A stretch of 64,000 nt of DNA from NCBI GenBank assembly GCA_021604005.1, contig BQIV01000004.1, positions 120,289-184,288 of the forward strand, given 5' to 3'. The notes beneath the pieces were generated by a model, which had not been told where the DNA came from, made no database searches, and saw only the letters and a program-made list of their open reading frames with translations. Of this stretch, positions 8,447-16,537 are shown in pieces (within the stretch, counting starts at the first letter, position 1; each line of letters opens with the position of its first letter). This DNA comes from Nitrospirales bacterium (lineage in GTDB: Bacteria; Nitrospirota; Nitrospiria; Nitrospirales; UBA8639). The position numbers and the translations under genes are program-made.

Positions 8447-9787
8447 ATGAACACGCGAATCAACAATGTGTGGACACAAATTCGGTCAAGCCTGTGGCTT
8501 ATCCCTGCCGTGCTGACTGCCTCCGTCATCGCCCTGGCGTTTTTGACACTATTTGTCGATCGATATTCGACTGTGGCTCGGGTATTACAAGATCAGTGGT
8601 TGTTTACCATCGGCCCTCAAGGGGCCAGGACTCTCATGGCGACGGTGGCTGGGTCCGTTATTGGCATTGCCGGCGTTTCCTTTTCCATCACTATCGTGGC
8701 CCTGACACTTGCTTCTTCTCAATTTGGGCCCAGGCTTTTGAATAACTTCATGAAGGATATGACGAACCAGATGGTTTTGGGAATATTCATTGCGACCTTT
8801 ATTTACGGTCTTTTAGTGTTGGGCGCGATTCGGGAAAGTGAAGCCCACGTCTTTGTTCCCCAGATTTCTATTAAAGTGGGCATTGTTCTGACTTTCATTA
8901 GTTTGGGGACCTTTATCTATTTTATCCATCATATTTCGGCCTCGATCCATGCGGAAACGATCATGACCGATGTCAGTCATGATTTAGAAAAGTCTATCAT
9001 GCAATTATTCCCGGAAAAAGTCGGACATGATCACGCAAGAACAAAGTCCTCTGCAACACCAAGTCTTCCTCAAAATTTTGAACAACATGCGCGATCCATT
9101 GTTGCACCATCCAGCGGATACCTTCAGGCCATTGATCACCAGGAAATGCTGGCCTTAGCCACTGAGCATGACTTACTGATTTACGTGCAACATCGTCCCG
9201 GGGAATTTATTGTAACACACGAAACCCTTGCGAGAATTTGGCCGCCACATCATAAAGAAGACGCTCTGCTCCGGAAAATCGCCCACACATTTTTAATCGG
9301 AAGTCAACGAACAGACGAGCAGGATGTGGAATTTGCCCTTCATCAATTGGTGGAGATAGCCTTACGAGCGCTCTCTCCAGGCATTAATGATCCGTTCACC
9401 GCTATTGGCTGTATTGACCGGCTTGGAGGGTGTCTGAGCCTCCTTTCGGACCGAACTCTGCCTTCTGGTTATCGCTATGACGAGACGAATACGTTGCGAG
9501 TGGTCGCACATCCCATCACCATGGATGGTATTTTTGATGCGGCATTCAACCAAATTTGTCAAGATGGAGGAGCTTGCGTGGCGGTAGGGCTGCGATTATT
9601 GGAAACGTTTGGCGTCTTAGCTTCCCGGACGAACACCCCAACCATGCAAGCGCCGATACGCCGTCATGCCCAGATGGTCAAGGACGAAATGTCAAGGCGT
9701 ATCCAAGAGGAAGCAGATCTACAAGAAGTGGAAAAGCGATATGAAGAAATTCAAAAACGGCTGTCCCTCCCAGAACACCGTTCATAA
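8447..9787 (+). CDS. DUF2254 membrane protein
   Basis: A 446-residue protein with four transmembrane segments in its first 170 residues, followed by a long soluble domain. It matches DUF2254: the N-terminal VWTQIRSSLWLIPAV, GPQGARTLMATVAGSVIGIAGVSFSI and LTLASSQFGPRLL motifs, then the conserved LVEIALRALSPGINDPFTA in the soluble part. The biochemical role of the family is unknown. The C-terminal 40 residues are charged and helical. It is divergent from the porin, sharing a regulatory gap of about 110 bases. A possible AAGG lies 8 nt upstream of the ATG. Confidence 0.88.
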   Translation: MNTRINNVWTQIRSSLWLIPAVLTASVIALAFLTLFVDRYSTVARVLQDQWLFTIGPQGARTLMATVAGSVIGIAGVSFSITIVALTLASSQFGPRLLNNFMKDMTNQMVLGIFIATFIYGLLVLGAIRESEAHVFVPQISIKVGIVLTFISLGTFIYFIHHISASIHAETIMTDVSHDLEKSIMQLFPEKVGHDHARTKSSATPSLPQNFEQHARSIVAPSSGYLQAIDHQEMLALATEHDLLIYVQHRPGEFIVTHETLARIWPPHHKEDALLRKIAHTFLIGSQRTDEQDVEFALHQLVEIALRALSPGINDPFTAIGCIDRLGGCLSLLSDRTLPSGYRYDETNTLRVVAHPITMDGIFDAAFNQICQDGGACVAVGLRLLETFGVLASRTNTPTMQAPIRRHAQMVKDEMSRRIQEEADLQEVEKRYEEIQKRLSLPEHRS

Positions 9788-9847
9788 AAGTCTGGGAGCG
9801 TGGTCTCGTTCACTGATGATGCCGGTATGAATGAGCAATGTCTTTGG

Positions 9848-10249
9848 TTATGGATACGTCGCCTGGATAGTGCTGCTGAGACCTCCACGGGCCGTGAATT
9901 CACCCGTGACGGTGGCGGATAGGGGTTGGCAGGCTTTGACGAGATCAGCCAGAATGCGATTGACGGCATTTTCGTAGAAAATGCCAAGATTGCGATAGGC
10001 ATGGATATATTCTTTGAGTGATTTTAATTCTAAGCAGGATTGGTCCGGAACGTAGGTTAGTCGAATTGTTCCAAAGTCCGGCAACCCCGTTTTGGGGCAA
10101 ATGGCAGTATACTCGGGAATGTCAATCGTAATTTCATACCCGTGATACTGATTGGGCCAGGTTTCAATAGACGGCAATTTGGTACGGAGGCCACTTTTGG
10201 CATGCTGTGCTGTGTAGCCGGTCGCGGTCTTGCGGTGTGTAGGTTTCAT
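9848..10249 (-). CDS. queF: NADPH-dependent 7-cyano-7-deazaguanine reductase QueF
   Basis: A 133-residue type I (unimodular) QueF, which reduces the nitrile of preQ0 to the amine preQ1 in queuosine biosynthesis. The nucleophilic cysteine is visible in TAICPKTGLPDFG, and the substrate-binding ELKSLKEYIHAYRNLGIFYEN motif follows. The T-fold length agrees with the B. subtilis enzyme class. AAGGAT lies 9 nt upstream of the ATG. No other queuosine genes are adjacent. It is convergent with the DUF2254 gene. Confidence 0.95.
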   Translation of the reverse strand: MKPTHRKTATGYTAQHAKSGLRTKLPSIETWPNQYHGYEITIDIPEYTAICPKTGLPDFGTIRLTYVPDQSCLELKSLKEYIHAYRNLGIFYENAVNRILADLVKACQPLSATVTGEFTARGGLSSTIQATYP

Positions 10250-10639
10250 GGTCGAGTTATCCTTATCGCGGGTTCACATTCATTTCAATGAAAGAGCCGT
10301 CAACGATAGAGCAGACAAAGTGGCAGTTGCCAGGTCATTCTCTGGGTCAGGAGAATTGCTAAAAGTTCATCGAATTCGCGACTTTCGATGGATCGCGACA
10401 AACGTGTCATGAGTGTACCTTCATTTCCTCAACTCTATCAATATGCGTGCTCTCTTTGTTGAGAATGTTTCGACCCCTCCGCTATAATCGGCTCTTCCCT
10501 TAACTGGGATTTTTCAGTCAGCTATATGTCTTCCTGATGAAAAAAATAAAAAGTGCCGACGTAATTTCCTCCACGTTTATGAAGGAAATGTGAGGTGATG
10601 CGTTGGATGTGACGATGTGTTTAATTCGTAGAATATTGA
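10250..10639. other. Intergenic region upstream of the phosphonate-like cluster
   Basis: About 390 bases with no supported gene. It contains the promoter candidate at 10459-10488. An AAGGAAATGTGAGGTG stretch near 10582-10597 is followed by a four-codon frame (ATG CGT TGG ATG, then TGA), which could be a very short leader. I see no terminator. Confidence 0.5.
10459..10488 (+). promoter_or_regulatory. Candidate sigma-70 promoter of the phosphonate-like cluster
   Basis: TTGAGA at 10459-10464 and a perfect TATAAT at 10483-10488 are separated by 18 bases. The -10 lies in a CGCTATAAT context shared with the vapBC promoter. A leader of about 145 nt would precede the first gene at 10640. Confidence 0.55.
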
Positions 10640-11140
10640 ATGATGATCGATAGCGACGATTTTGTTCGGGCGTTACAAGATATCGGCATAGACTTCTTCA
10701 CAGGCGTTCCTGATACGATTTTAGGAGGCATTATCGCGACGCTGACTGAAGCGCGTCTGTATGTGCCTGCCGTTCGTGAGGATGAAGCCGTTGCGATGGC
10801 TGCCGGAGCCTATTTGGGTGGAAAAATTCCTGCCGTCTTGATGCAAAACTCCGGATTAGGCAACGCGCTTAATGTTCTTGAATCTCTGAACCTCATTTAC
10901 CGGATTCCATGTGTACTTCTTGTATCCTGGCGTGGGTTTGAAGGGAAAGATGCTCCAGAGCACCTGGTCATGGGACACACAATGACGCAGTTGTTAGATA
11001 CCATCAAGATTCCTCATCGCACGCTCTCGGCTGAAACGGTTGTGGACGATCTGAAGTGGACAGCGACTACGTTCATGGAGCAACGCATCCCATTAGCTTT
11101 ATTGCTGAAAAAAGGCATTGTCAAAACGGTGCAGCCATAG
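10640..11140 (+). CDS. Phosphonopyruvate/sulfopyruvate decarboxylase, alpha (PYR-domain) subunit
   Basis: A 166-residue protein equivalent to the N-terminal pyrimidine-binding domain of ThDP-dependent decarboxylases. It shows FTGVPDTILGG, the VREDEAVAMAAGAYLGG helix carrying the glutamate that activates ThDP, and the QNSGLGNALN loop. In the single-chain enzyme the product is phosphonoacetaldehyde from phosphonopyruvate; in the two-subunit ComDE enzyme it is sulfoacetaldehyde from sulfopyruvate. The split form here resembles ComDE, but the transaminase two genes downstream points to phosphonate. An ATG three bases downstream is also possible; neither has a good ribosome-binding site. Confidence 0.85.
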   Translation: MMIDSDDFVRALQDIGIDFFTGVPDTILGGIIATLTEARLYVPAVREDEAVAMAAGAYLGGKIPAVLMQNSGLGNALNVLESLNLIYRIPCVLLVSWRGFEGKDAPEHLVMGHTMTQLLDTIKIPHRTLSAETVVDDLKWTATTFMEQRIPLALLLKKGIVKTVQP

Positions 11141-11150
11141 TGGGGGAAAG

Positions 11151-11192
11151 GCAAAATGCAAAATTTAAAGTGCAAAATGAAAGATGATAAGG
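11151..11192 (+). repeat. Degenerate 7-bp tandem repeat, GCAAAAT type
   Basis: In the gap between the two decarboxylase subunit genes, six consecutive 7-base units start at 11151: GCAAAAT, GCAAAAT, TTAAAGT, GCAAAAT, GAAAGAT and GATAAGG. The register is exact although the units are degenerate. Similar heptads occur at 53144-53171 and, on the other strand, at 53193-53220. The function is unknown. Confidence 0.55.
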
Positions 11193-11312
11193 AGCACGGC
11201 ATTTAGCTTTTTTGCTTTTTCCCTTGATATCGTTACTGACTATTTTATGGGCTTTTCTACCAGAAGCTTCTGATGGATTTCAGGATGTTTAGAATTCATA
11301 GCGAGAGAGCAA

Positions 11313-11897
11313 ATGATTGGTCCTGAAGAAGGGGTGATGCAAAGCCGCGCGCAAGCGATGGGCGCGCTGTTGGAATTGATCACGGATCAACCGCTGATTA
11401 TTTGCAATGGGTTTCCTTCGCGAGAAGCTCAGAAACTACGAGATCGCGACGCCAATTTTTATATGATCGGCTCGATGGGCGCGACGGCGGGAATTGGGCT
11501 GGGCTTGGCGTTGAGTCAACCTGAAAAAACCGTGGTGGTGTTTGACGGCGATGGCAATGTGCTCATGAGCATGGGCACGCTTGCGACCATCGGCGCAGTG
11601 AAGCCAAAGAATTTGGTGCATGTGGTGTTTGATAATGAAGTGTATGGAACCACGGGGAATCAGCCAACCTATTCGCGACTGGTGAATCTCGACACAGTGG
11701 CCAAGGCCTCCGGGTATGTAAACGTCGAGCGTGTGCGTGAACGTGAAGACATTGTGTATGAGTTTAAAGACATGCTCGCGAGCGAAGGGCCAAGTTTTCT
11801 CTTGATTAAGATCAATGAACAAATCGAAGATGCCGATCGGGTGGCTATCGAGCCAGCTGAGATGACGCGACGTTTCAAAGCAACATTCGATACGTGA
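11313..11897 (+). CDS. Phosphonopyruvate/sulfopyruvate decarboxylase, beta (PP-domain) subunit
   Basis: A 194-residue protein equivalent to the C-terminal diphosphate-binding domain of the same decarboxylase. The ThDP/Mg signature runs from GDGNVLMSMG to the asparagine in VVFDNEVYGTTG. Other conserved blocks are GSMGATAGIGLGLAL and a C-terminal PSFLLIKINE strand. It should pair with the alpha subunit to form active sites at the interface. The family alignment begins near the ATG at 11337 (MQSRAQAMGALLEL), so the true start may be there; the ribosome-binding sites of both candidates are weak. A gap of 172 bases separates it from the alpha gene. Confidence 0.87.
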   Translation: MIGPEEGVMQSRAQAMGALLELITDQPLIICNGFPSREAQKLRDRDANFYMIGSMGATAGIGLGLALSQPEKTVVVFDGDGNVLMSMGTLATIGAVKPKNLVHVVFDNEVYGTTGNQPTYSRLVNLDTVAKASGYVNVERVREREDIVYEFKDMLASEGPSFLLIKINEQIEDADRVAIEPAEMTRRFKATFDT

Positions 11898-11957
11898 AAT
11901 GTCTGTAGCACCAAGCCATAACAGACGGGTCGTGCAGGTGCATGCTCTCATCTTCGG

Positions 11958-11992
11958 CTTTACGTTTCACGTCTAACGGTTTACGCCTTACG
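11958..11992 (+). repeat. Degenerate 7-bp tandem repeat, NNTTACG type
   Basis: Five consecutive heptads, CTTTACG, TTTCACG, TCTAACG, GTTTACG and CCTTACG, run in exact register and end 11 bases before the transaminase start codon at 12004. All units end in ACG. The position overlaps where a ribosome-binding site would be expected, and no ordinary Shine-Dalgarno is present. Confidence 0.6.
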
Positions 11993-12003
11993 AAAGTCAC
12001 AAC

Positions 12004-13101
12004 ATGATTCTTTTAAATCCTGGACCCGTGAATGTTTCCGATCGAGTCCGACGAGCACTGCTTGAACCGGATATTTGTCATCGTGAATCTGAGTGTTCCG
12101 AGCTTTTAGCGGATATTCGTCAGAAGTTGCTGCTCGCATTCGTGCCTGGGCATGAATCTGAGTATACCGCCATTTTGTTGACCGGTTCAGGAACTGCCGC
12201 GGCTGAGGCCGCGCTGTTGTCGAGTTTGCCTCAAGGCAAACGAATCATGGTGATTATCAATGGTGTCTATGGTCAGCGTTTGTGGAACATGGCGTTGACG
12301 CAACGGCTTGGTGGATTGGAGATGAGACTGGACTGGAACCAAGCTCCTGATCTTGAGAAGATTAAGTTGGCTCTTCGTCAACATAAGGAAATTCATACGG
12401 TGGCGATGGTTCACCATGAAACGACGCTCGGGTTCATGAATCCGGTGGAAAAAGTCGGGGAAATCGTTGATGGGCTCAATCGTGTCTTTCTCGTGGATTC
12501 CGTCAGTGGTCTCGGGGGAGAAGCTCTCGATATTGCCACTCCACATATCTATATGGTGGCCAGTGCCTCTCAGAAGTGTATTCAAGGATTTCCCGGACTG
12601 GCATTTGTCATTGTACGCAAGGGGTTTATGGAACAGAGCGTTATGAAGTATCCGAAGCGTAACTGGTATCTGAATCTTGCCAATTATTATGAAGAGCAAG
12701 AGCGGGGCAGCATTCCCTTCACGCCAGCCGTACAGGTGTATTACGCCTTTCGGGAAGCGCTGAACGAGTTGTTGGAAGAAGGTGTTGCAACACGTTGTGC
12801 TCGATTTCGAGGGTATGCTACCACCATTCGCATACGAATGGCCTCGCTTGGCATTCAGGCCGTCCTGAAACCGGAACAGCAGTCGAATACCTTGACGGCC
12901 TTTTATCTTCCAGAACATATGTCGTATGAGCTGTTGCATGATCAATTGAAGCAAGCGGGTTACGTCATCTATGCCGGACAGGGGCATATGGAGTCCAAAA
13001 TTTTCCGCGTGGCGAATATTGGCGCCTTAACGGATAAGAATATTGCAGAGTTTCTTGATGCGTTTGAAGCGATCTTGACGAAACATGGCAACCCCGCATG
13101 A
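12004..13101 (+). CDS. phnW: 2-aminoethylphosphonate-pyruvate-type aminotransferase
   Basis: A 365-residue fold-type I PLP aminotransferase of the PhnW class. It opens with LLNPGPVNVSDRVRRALL, followed by ICHRESECSELL, a TGSGTAAAEAALLSS cofactor loop, FLVDSVSGLGGE, and the PLP lysine K191 in SASQKCIQGFPG. PhnW interconverts phosphonoacetaldehyde and 2-aminoethylphosphonate. Immediately after a phosphonopyruvate decarboxylase, the biosynthetic direction is likely. Its last four bases overlap the next start codon (ATGA), so translation is coupled. Related alanine-glyoxylate-type aminotransferases are an alternative, but context favours the phosphonate role. Confidence 0.85.
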   Translation: MILLNPGPVNVSDRVRRALLEPDICHRESECSELLADIRQKLLLAFVPGHESEYTAILLTGSGTAAAEAALLSSLPQGKRIMVIINGVYGQRLWNMALTQRLGGLEMRLDWNQAPDLEKIKLALRQHKEIHTVAMVHHETTLGFMNPVEKVGEIVDGLNRVFLVDSVSGLGGEALDIATPHIYMVASASQKCIQGFPGLAFVIVRKGFMEQSVMKYPKRNWYLNLANYYEEQERGSIPFTPAVQVYYAFREALNELLEEGVATRCARFRGYATTIRIRMASLGIQAVLKPEQQSNTLTAFYLPEHMSYELLHDQLKQAGYVIYAGQGHMESKIFRVANIGALTDKNIAEFLDAFEAILTKHGNPA

Positions 13102-13841
13102 AGGCGGTCATATTAGCGGCCGGCGTTGGGAAACGATTGGGGGTTGTTGCCGAAGGGCGACCGAAGTGTCTCGTCGAAGTTGGAGGCCAATCGCTTCTGT
13201 CGCGACATTTGGACAACCTTTCAACGCTCGGTATTCGGACGGTGGTGCTTGTGGTGGGTTATCGGCAAGACATGATTCGGGAGGCCGTGGCGTCTTTGTC
13301 GTTTACGGGGGTGGTGCAGTTTGTGGTGAACGAACAGTACACCCGCGGAAGTATTACCTCGTTGTGGGAAACGCGAAATGAAGTCGATGATGACGTCATT
13401 ATTATGGATGCGGACGTGTTGTATCATCCTGACATTCTCCGTCGACTAGTCGAGTCCACAAGTCCGAATGCATTATTAGTTGATGAATCCGTGTCCCAAG
13501 AAACAGAAGAATGTATGGTGGCGATTCAGGATGAGCGTGTGATCAGTCTCAGCAAACGGCTTCCCGCCCAGTATGATTTTGCCGGTGAAGGAGTCGGATT
13601 TTTAAAGGTTGCCAAAGGGGAGAACGCCGTGCTGTTTCAGTCTGTGCAAGGGCCTATAGAAGCGGGGCATCTCGATATGGAGTATGAAGATGCACTCAGT
13701 GCATTCTTCGAGCAGGTACCCGTTGGGTATGAGCGGATTGGCGGACTGCCCTGGATTGAAATAGACTTTCCCGAGGATGTGCGGCGAGCCGAACATGAAA
13801 TTCTTCCAATGCTGTCATGTCAGGGGAGAGACGTTGGCTAG
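13098..13841 (+). CDS. Sugar-phosphate/aminophosphonate-type nucleotidyltransferase
   Basis: A 247-residue NTP-transferase-fold enzyme. The P-loop-like LAAGVGKRLGVVAEGRPKCLVEVGG region and the metal-binding DAD in IIMDADVLYHPDILR are intact. TRGSITSLWETRNEV is typical of cytidylyltransferases that act on choline-phosphate-like or aminophosphonate substrates, such as LicC and the PntC class. It overlaps the transaminase by 4 bases, which makes CTP activation of 2-aminoethylphosphonate to CMP-AEP the most economical reading. Nucleotide and substrate specificity remain inference. Confidence 0.82.
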   Translation: MKAVILAAGVGKRLGVVAEGRPKCLVEVGGQSLLSRHLDNLSTLGIRTVVLVVGYRQDMIREAVASLSFTGVVQFVVNEQYTRGSITSLWETRNEVDDDVIIMDADVLYHPDILRRLVESTSPNALLVDESVSQETEECMVAIQDERVISLSKRLPAQYDFAGEGVGFLKVAKGENAVLFQSVQGPIEAGHLDMEYEDALSAFFEQVPVGYERIGGLPWIEIDFPEDVRRAEHEILPMLSCQGRDVG

Positions 13842-13911
13842 AAGTTTGTGGACATTTCACATGTAAGGCAATACGGACGATTCAGTACTCGGATGCGCCA
13901 ACCGAGTTGAC

Positions 13912-15420
13912 GTGTACGATAGAAGGGCAACCCTCAGTTTTTGTGTCATAATGGATGGAACACTACATAAACCGGCCACGAGTGTCATCGACACGGCTAT
14001 ATTGCTTGCCTCCTCGGGCATCTTTACGCTCGGTGCGAATCAGGAGAAGAGCGGAGCCGGGACTTTGACGAAAGTGAGTGGGTTGACCTTGTTTCAACGC
14101 GCAGTGTTAACCTTGCAGCGTGCAGGGATTTCACAAATTTGGGTCTTAGCCGGACGCGAAGAGAAGACGTTGCGGACGATGATCCAGGGAGATCCCCGTG
14201 TCGAAGCCGCCATTCGTTGGTTGCCTGTTCGGGAATTTCCTCCAACGGACCCTCAAACCTGGGAGGCGTTATCTGGGGAAATCAAGGGATCGTGCGTCAT
14301 CATCGGGTGTCATGCGGTCTTTTCTCCATCATTGATTCAATCCTTACGCATGGTTGGGTCGGATGGTCGCGTTTTGGTTGCTGTGGGGCAAGCCGAAACG
14401 CATCGATACACCGGAAATCCTGGTGTGGTCTTTCAGGAAGATGTCGATCCGAGTGCGTTAGGAACGACAGTCGTCTTTCATGATCGGCATAATGCTCCCC
14501 TGGAGTTAGCGGCCGCCGAGACGCCGACGGCATCGTTTATTGCAGAGGATCTGGTGGTCTTACCGGCTCGATTGCTCGGTGTATCTGGTGTCTTACAGGC
14601 CGGCGGAGGAAATCCGGTTCGCTTGGCCTTAGAACAAGCGGCAATCGAGGGGATTATTCAGCCGGTTCCGATAGCCGCTTCACAGTATAGTGACGTTCGT
14701 GGTCCTAACGGGCTCCACGTAGCCGAACGGAACCTCTATCAATCTCTGCAGTCCTTAAAGGGAGGGATGGATGGCATTATTGATCGCTATGTGAACCGGA
14801 AATTATCCGGCATTTTCACGCAGGTTTTTTTGAAATTTGGCGTGTCGCCCAACATGATTACCATGGCGTCAATGGTCATTGGACTGATTGCGGCCGGATT
14901 TTTTGCTTTGGGTTCGTATCAATTCGGCCTTGTCGGTGCCTTGCTCTTTCAATTGTCAGTCGTAATTGACTGCTGTGACGGAGAAGTGGCTCGCCTAACA
15001 TTTTCCGAGTCCCGCTTTGGACAAGAATTAGATATTTGGGCGGACAATGTGGTGCATATGGCAATTTTTGCCGGGATTGCTGCGGGTGCCTATGTCCACG
15101 GTCCGTGGGAAGGAACGAATTTACCACTGCTACTTGGCACTGTAGCGATTGTCGCTAATATGATTTCACTCTGGCTTGTCAATCGAGCACGATTTCTTCG
15201 TTCTCGCCCCCGTGCCTTACGCCGTTTAGGTGAATCGGCTCGGACGCGGATGGAGTTTATGCTTGGCAACGTAACCAATCGAGACTTTTCCGTCATTGTC
15301 CTGCTGATGGCCTGTGTGGATATTCTCGGATGGTTTCTGTGGATTGCCGCCATTGGTTCATGGGTGTTTATCGCCTCAATGGGATGGATTCTCCGAAACT
15401 CCCTTTTCTCCCGTGCTTAA
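13912..15420 (+). CDS. Fused nucleotidyltransferase-like / CDP-alcohol phosphotransferase
   Basis: A protein of about 502 residues from a GTG at 13912; an ATG at 13951 would give 489, and neither has a ribosome-binding site. Residues about 25-260 have a nucleotidyltransferase-like fold, but the GxGxR...PK nucleotide-binding motif is missing, so this half is probably inactive. The C-terminal half is a CDP-alcohol phosphotransferase with the full signature D353-x2-D356-G-x2-A-R-x8-G-x3-D374-x3-D378 and about six membrane segments. It resembles the IPCT-DIPPS fusion organisation of archaeal inositol-phosphate enzymes. Here it could transfer a CMP-activated head group to a lipid acceptor. Confidence 0.85.
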   Translation: MYDRRATLSFCVIMDGTLHKPATSVIDTAILLASSGIFTLGANQEKSGAGTLTKVSGLTLFQRAVLTLQRAGISQIWVLAGREEKTLRTMIQGDPRVEAAIRWLPVREFPPTDPQTWEALSGEIKGSCVIIGCHAVFSPSLIQSLRMVGSDGRVLVAVGQAETHRYTGNPGVVFQEDVDPSALGTTVVFHDRHNAPLELAAAETPTASFIAEDLVVLPARLLGVSGVLQAGGGNPVRLALEQAAIEGIIQPVPIAASQYSDVRGPNGLHVAERNLYQSLQSLKGGMDGIIDRYVNRKLSGIFTQVFLKFGVSPNMITMASMVIGLIAAGFFALGSYQFGLVGALLFQLSVVIDCCDGEVARLTFSESRFGQELDIWADNVVHMAIFAGIAAGAYVHGPWEGTNLPLLLGTVAIVANMISLWLVNRARFLRSRPRALRRLGESARTRMEFMLGNVTNRDFSVIVLLMACVDILGWFLWIAAIGSWVFIASMGWILRNSLFSRA

Positions 15421-16414
15421 ACTCATTTTCCTTGCTGTCGGCTGTGTAGCCTTAGCTGGGATTATCTGGCACATCGGTCCAACCTCCATCGTTCACACGG
15501 CTTCACAGTTAGGCCCCCTTGCACTTGGGGTGATTCTTCTTCCCATGCTGGCTGTCTATGCGTTGGAAGCGCTCGGTTGGCGCTTGACGCTTGGCATGCA
15601 CGCTCAACGAATAGGATTTGCCCATTTGTTTGCCATCCGCATGGCGGGAGAGTCCGTCAACGTGACGACTCCGGCAGCCTATGTCGGCGGAGAACCACTG
15701 AAGGCCTACCTGTTGAAGCCCTATGGCATTCCGTTTGTCGAGGGGTTGGCATCTGTGATTACGGCGAAAACGACGATGACCATCGCACAGGTTGCCTTTA
15801 TTTTACTCGGCATTGGCCTTTCATTTTCGATGCTTGGGACATCCGAGCATTATGTGGTTGCCGCATTGGTCAGCGTTGGACTCTTGGCCTTTGGCGTGCT
15901 GGCGTTTGTGATGGTCCAGCGATATGGGCTGGCGATGGGCTGTCTTCACGTCTTGCGGTTCTGTCGAATCAAGTTTACATTTCTAGAAGAACGGAAAGCC
16001 TCACTCGAAGAATTGGATTCCACGATTCGGGCATTTTATAGTCAGCACCGTCGGACGTTCTATGTAGCCTTACTGACGTTTTTCAGTGCGTGGATGTTGG
16101 AAACGCTGGAAGTCTATGCCATCCTGTATTATTTAGATGTGCCTGTCGATATCGTGACCTCGCTCTCGATCGCGGCATTAACGGTATTTATTAAAGGGAG
16201 TACATTCTTTATTCCGGGAAGTTTAGGGGCGCAAGAAGGCGGGTATGTGTTACTCCTGCTGGCCTACGGGTATCCGGATGTCACCGGGATTACCTTCGCA
16301 TTAATTCGGCGTCTCCGGGAAATTCTCTGGATTTTCGTGGGATTGGTGTGTCTCCTGCTACTTAAAGGACGAGAACCACTTCAGCCAGACGATGTGGCTG
16401 CCTCGAAGGGATGA
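15413..16414 (+). CDS. Flippase-like membrane protein (LPG synthase TM / UPF0104 family)
   Basis: A membrane protein of about 333 residues with eight or so transmembrane helices, of the AglD/MprF-TM type. Visible landmarks are RMAGESVNVTTPAAYVGGEPLKAYLL, the helix pair around STFFIPGSLGAQEGG, and a final RRLREILWIFVGLVCLLL. The start is taken as the GTG at 15413, which overlaps the stop of the preceding gene by 8 bases; the frame stays open further upstream. Family members are linked to lipid or glycolipid translocation. Its tight coupling to a CDP-alcohol phosphotransferase suggests that it moves the lipid product across the membrane. Confidence 0.82.
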   Translation: MLKLIFLAVGCVALAGIIWHIGPTSIVHTASQLGPLALGVILLPMLAVYALEALGWRLTLGMHAQRIGFAHLFAIRMAGESVNVTTPAAYVGGEPLKAYLLKPYGIPFVEGLASVITAKTTMTIAQVAFILLGIGLSFSMLGTSEHYVVAALVSVGLLAFGVLAFVMVQRYGLAMGCLHVLRFCRIKFTFLEERKASLEELDSTIRAFYSQHRRTFYVALLTFFSAWMLETLEVYAILYYLDVPVDIVTSLSIAALTVFIKGSTFFIPGSLGAQEGGYVLLLLAYGYPDVTGITFALIRRLREILWIFVGLVCLLLLKGREPLQPDDVAASKG

Positions 16415-16537
16415 GCTCGTTTGCTTGGTGTTGCCCATGGACGGCATCCAGGGCCAAAGTTGATTGATGTGTCGATTGCTGGCAAAATCTTTCATGATTC
16501 ATGATGTGTCATCATATAAAATAAAGGAGACAGAGTT

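Noticed and set aside
10640..11897. The two decarboxylase genes as one gene broken by a frameshift
   Set aside because: Each piece is a complete domain with its own start and stop, and 172 bases of repeat-containing spacer separate them; the split form exists in ComDE.
12187..12987. A 266-codon minus-strand frame opposite the transaminase gene
   Set aside because: It is antisense to a well-supported gene, with unusual composition and no recognisable domain.
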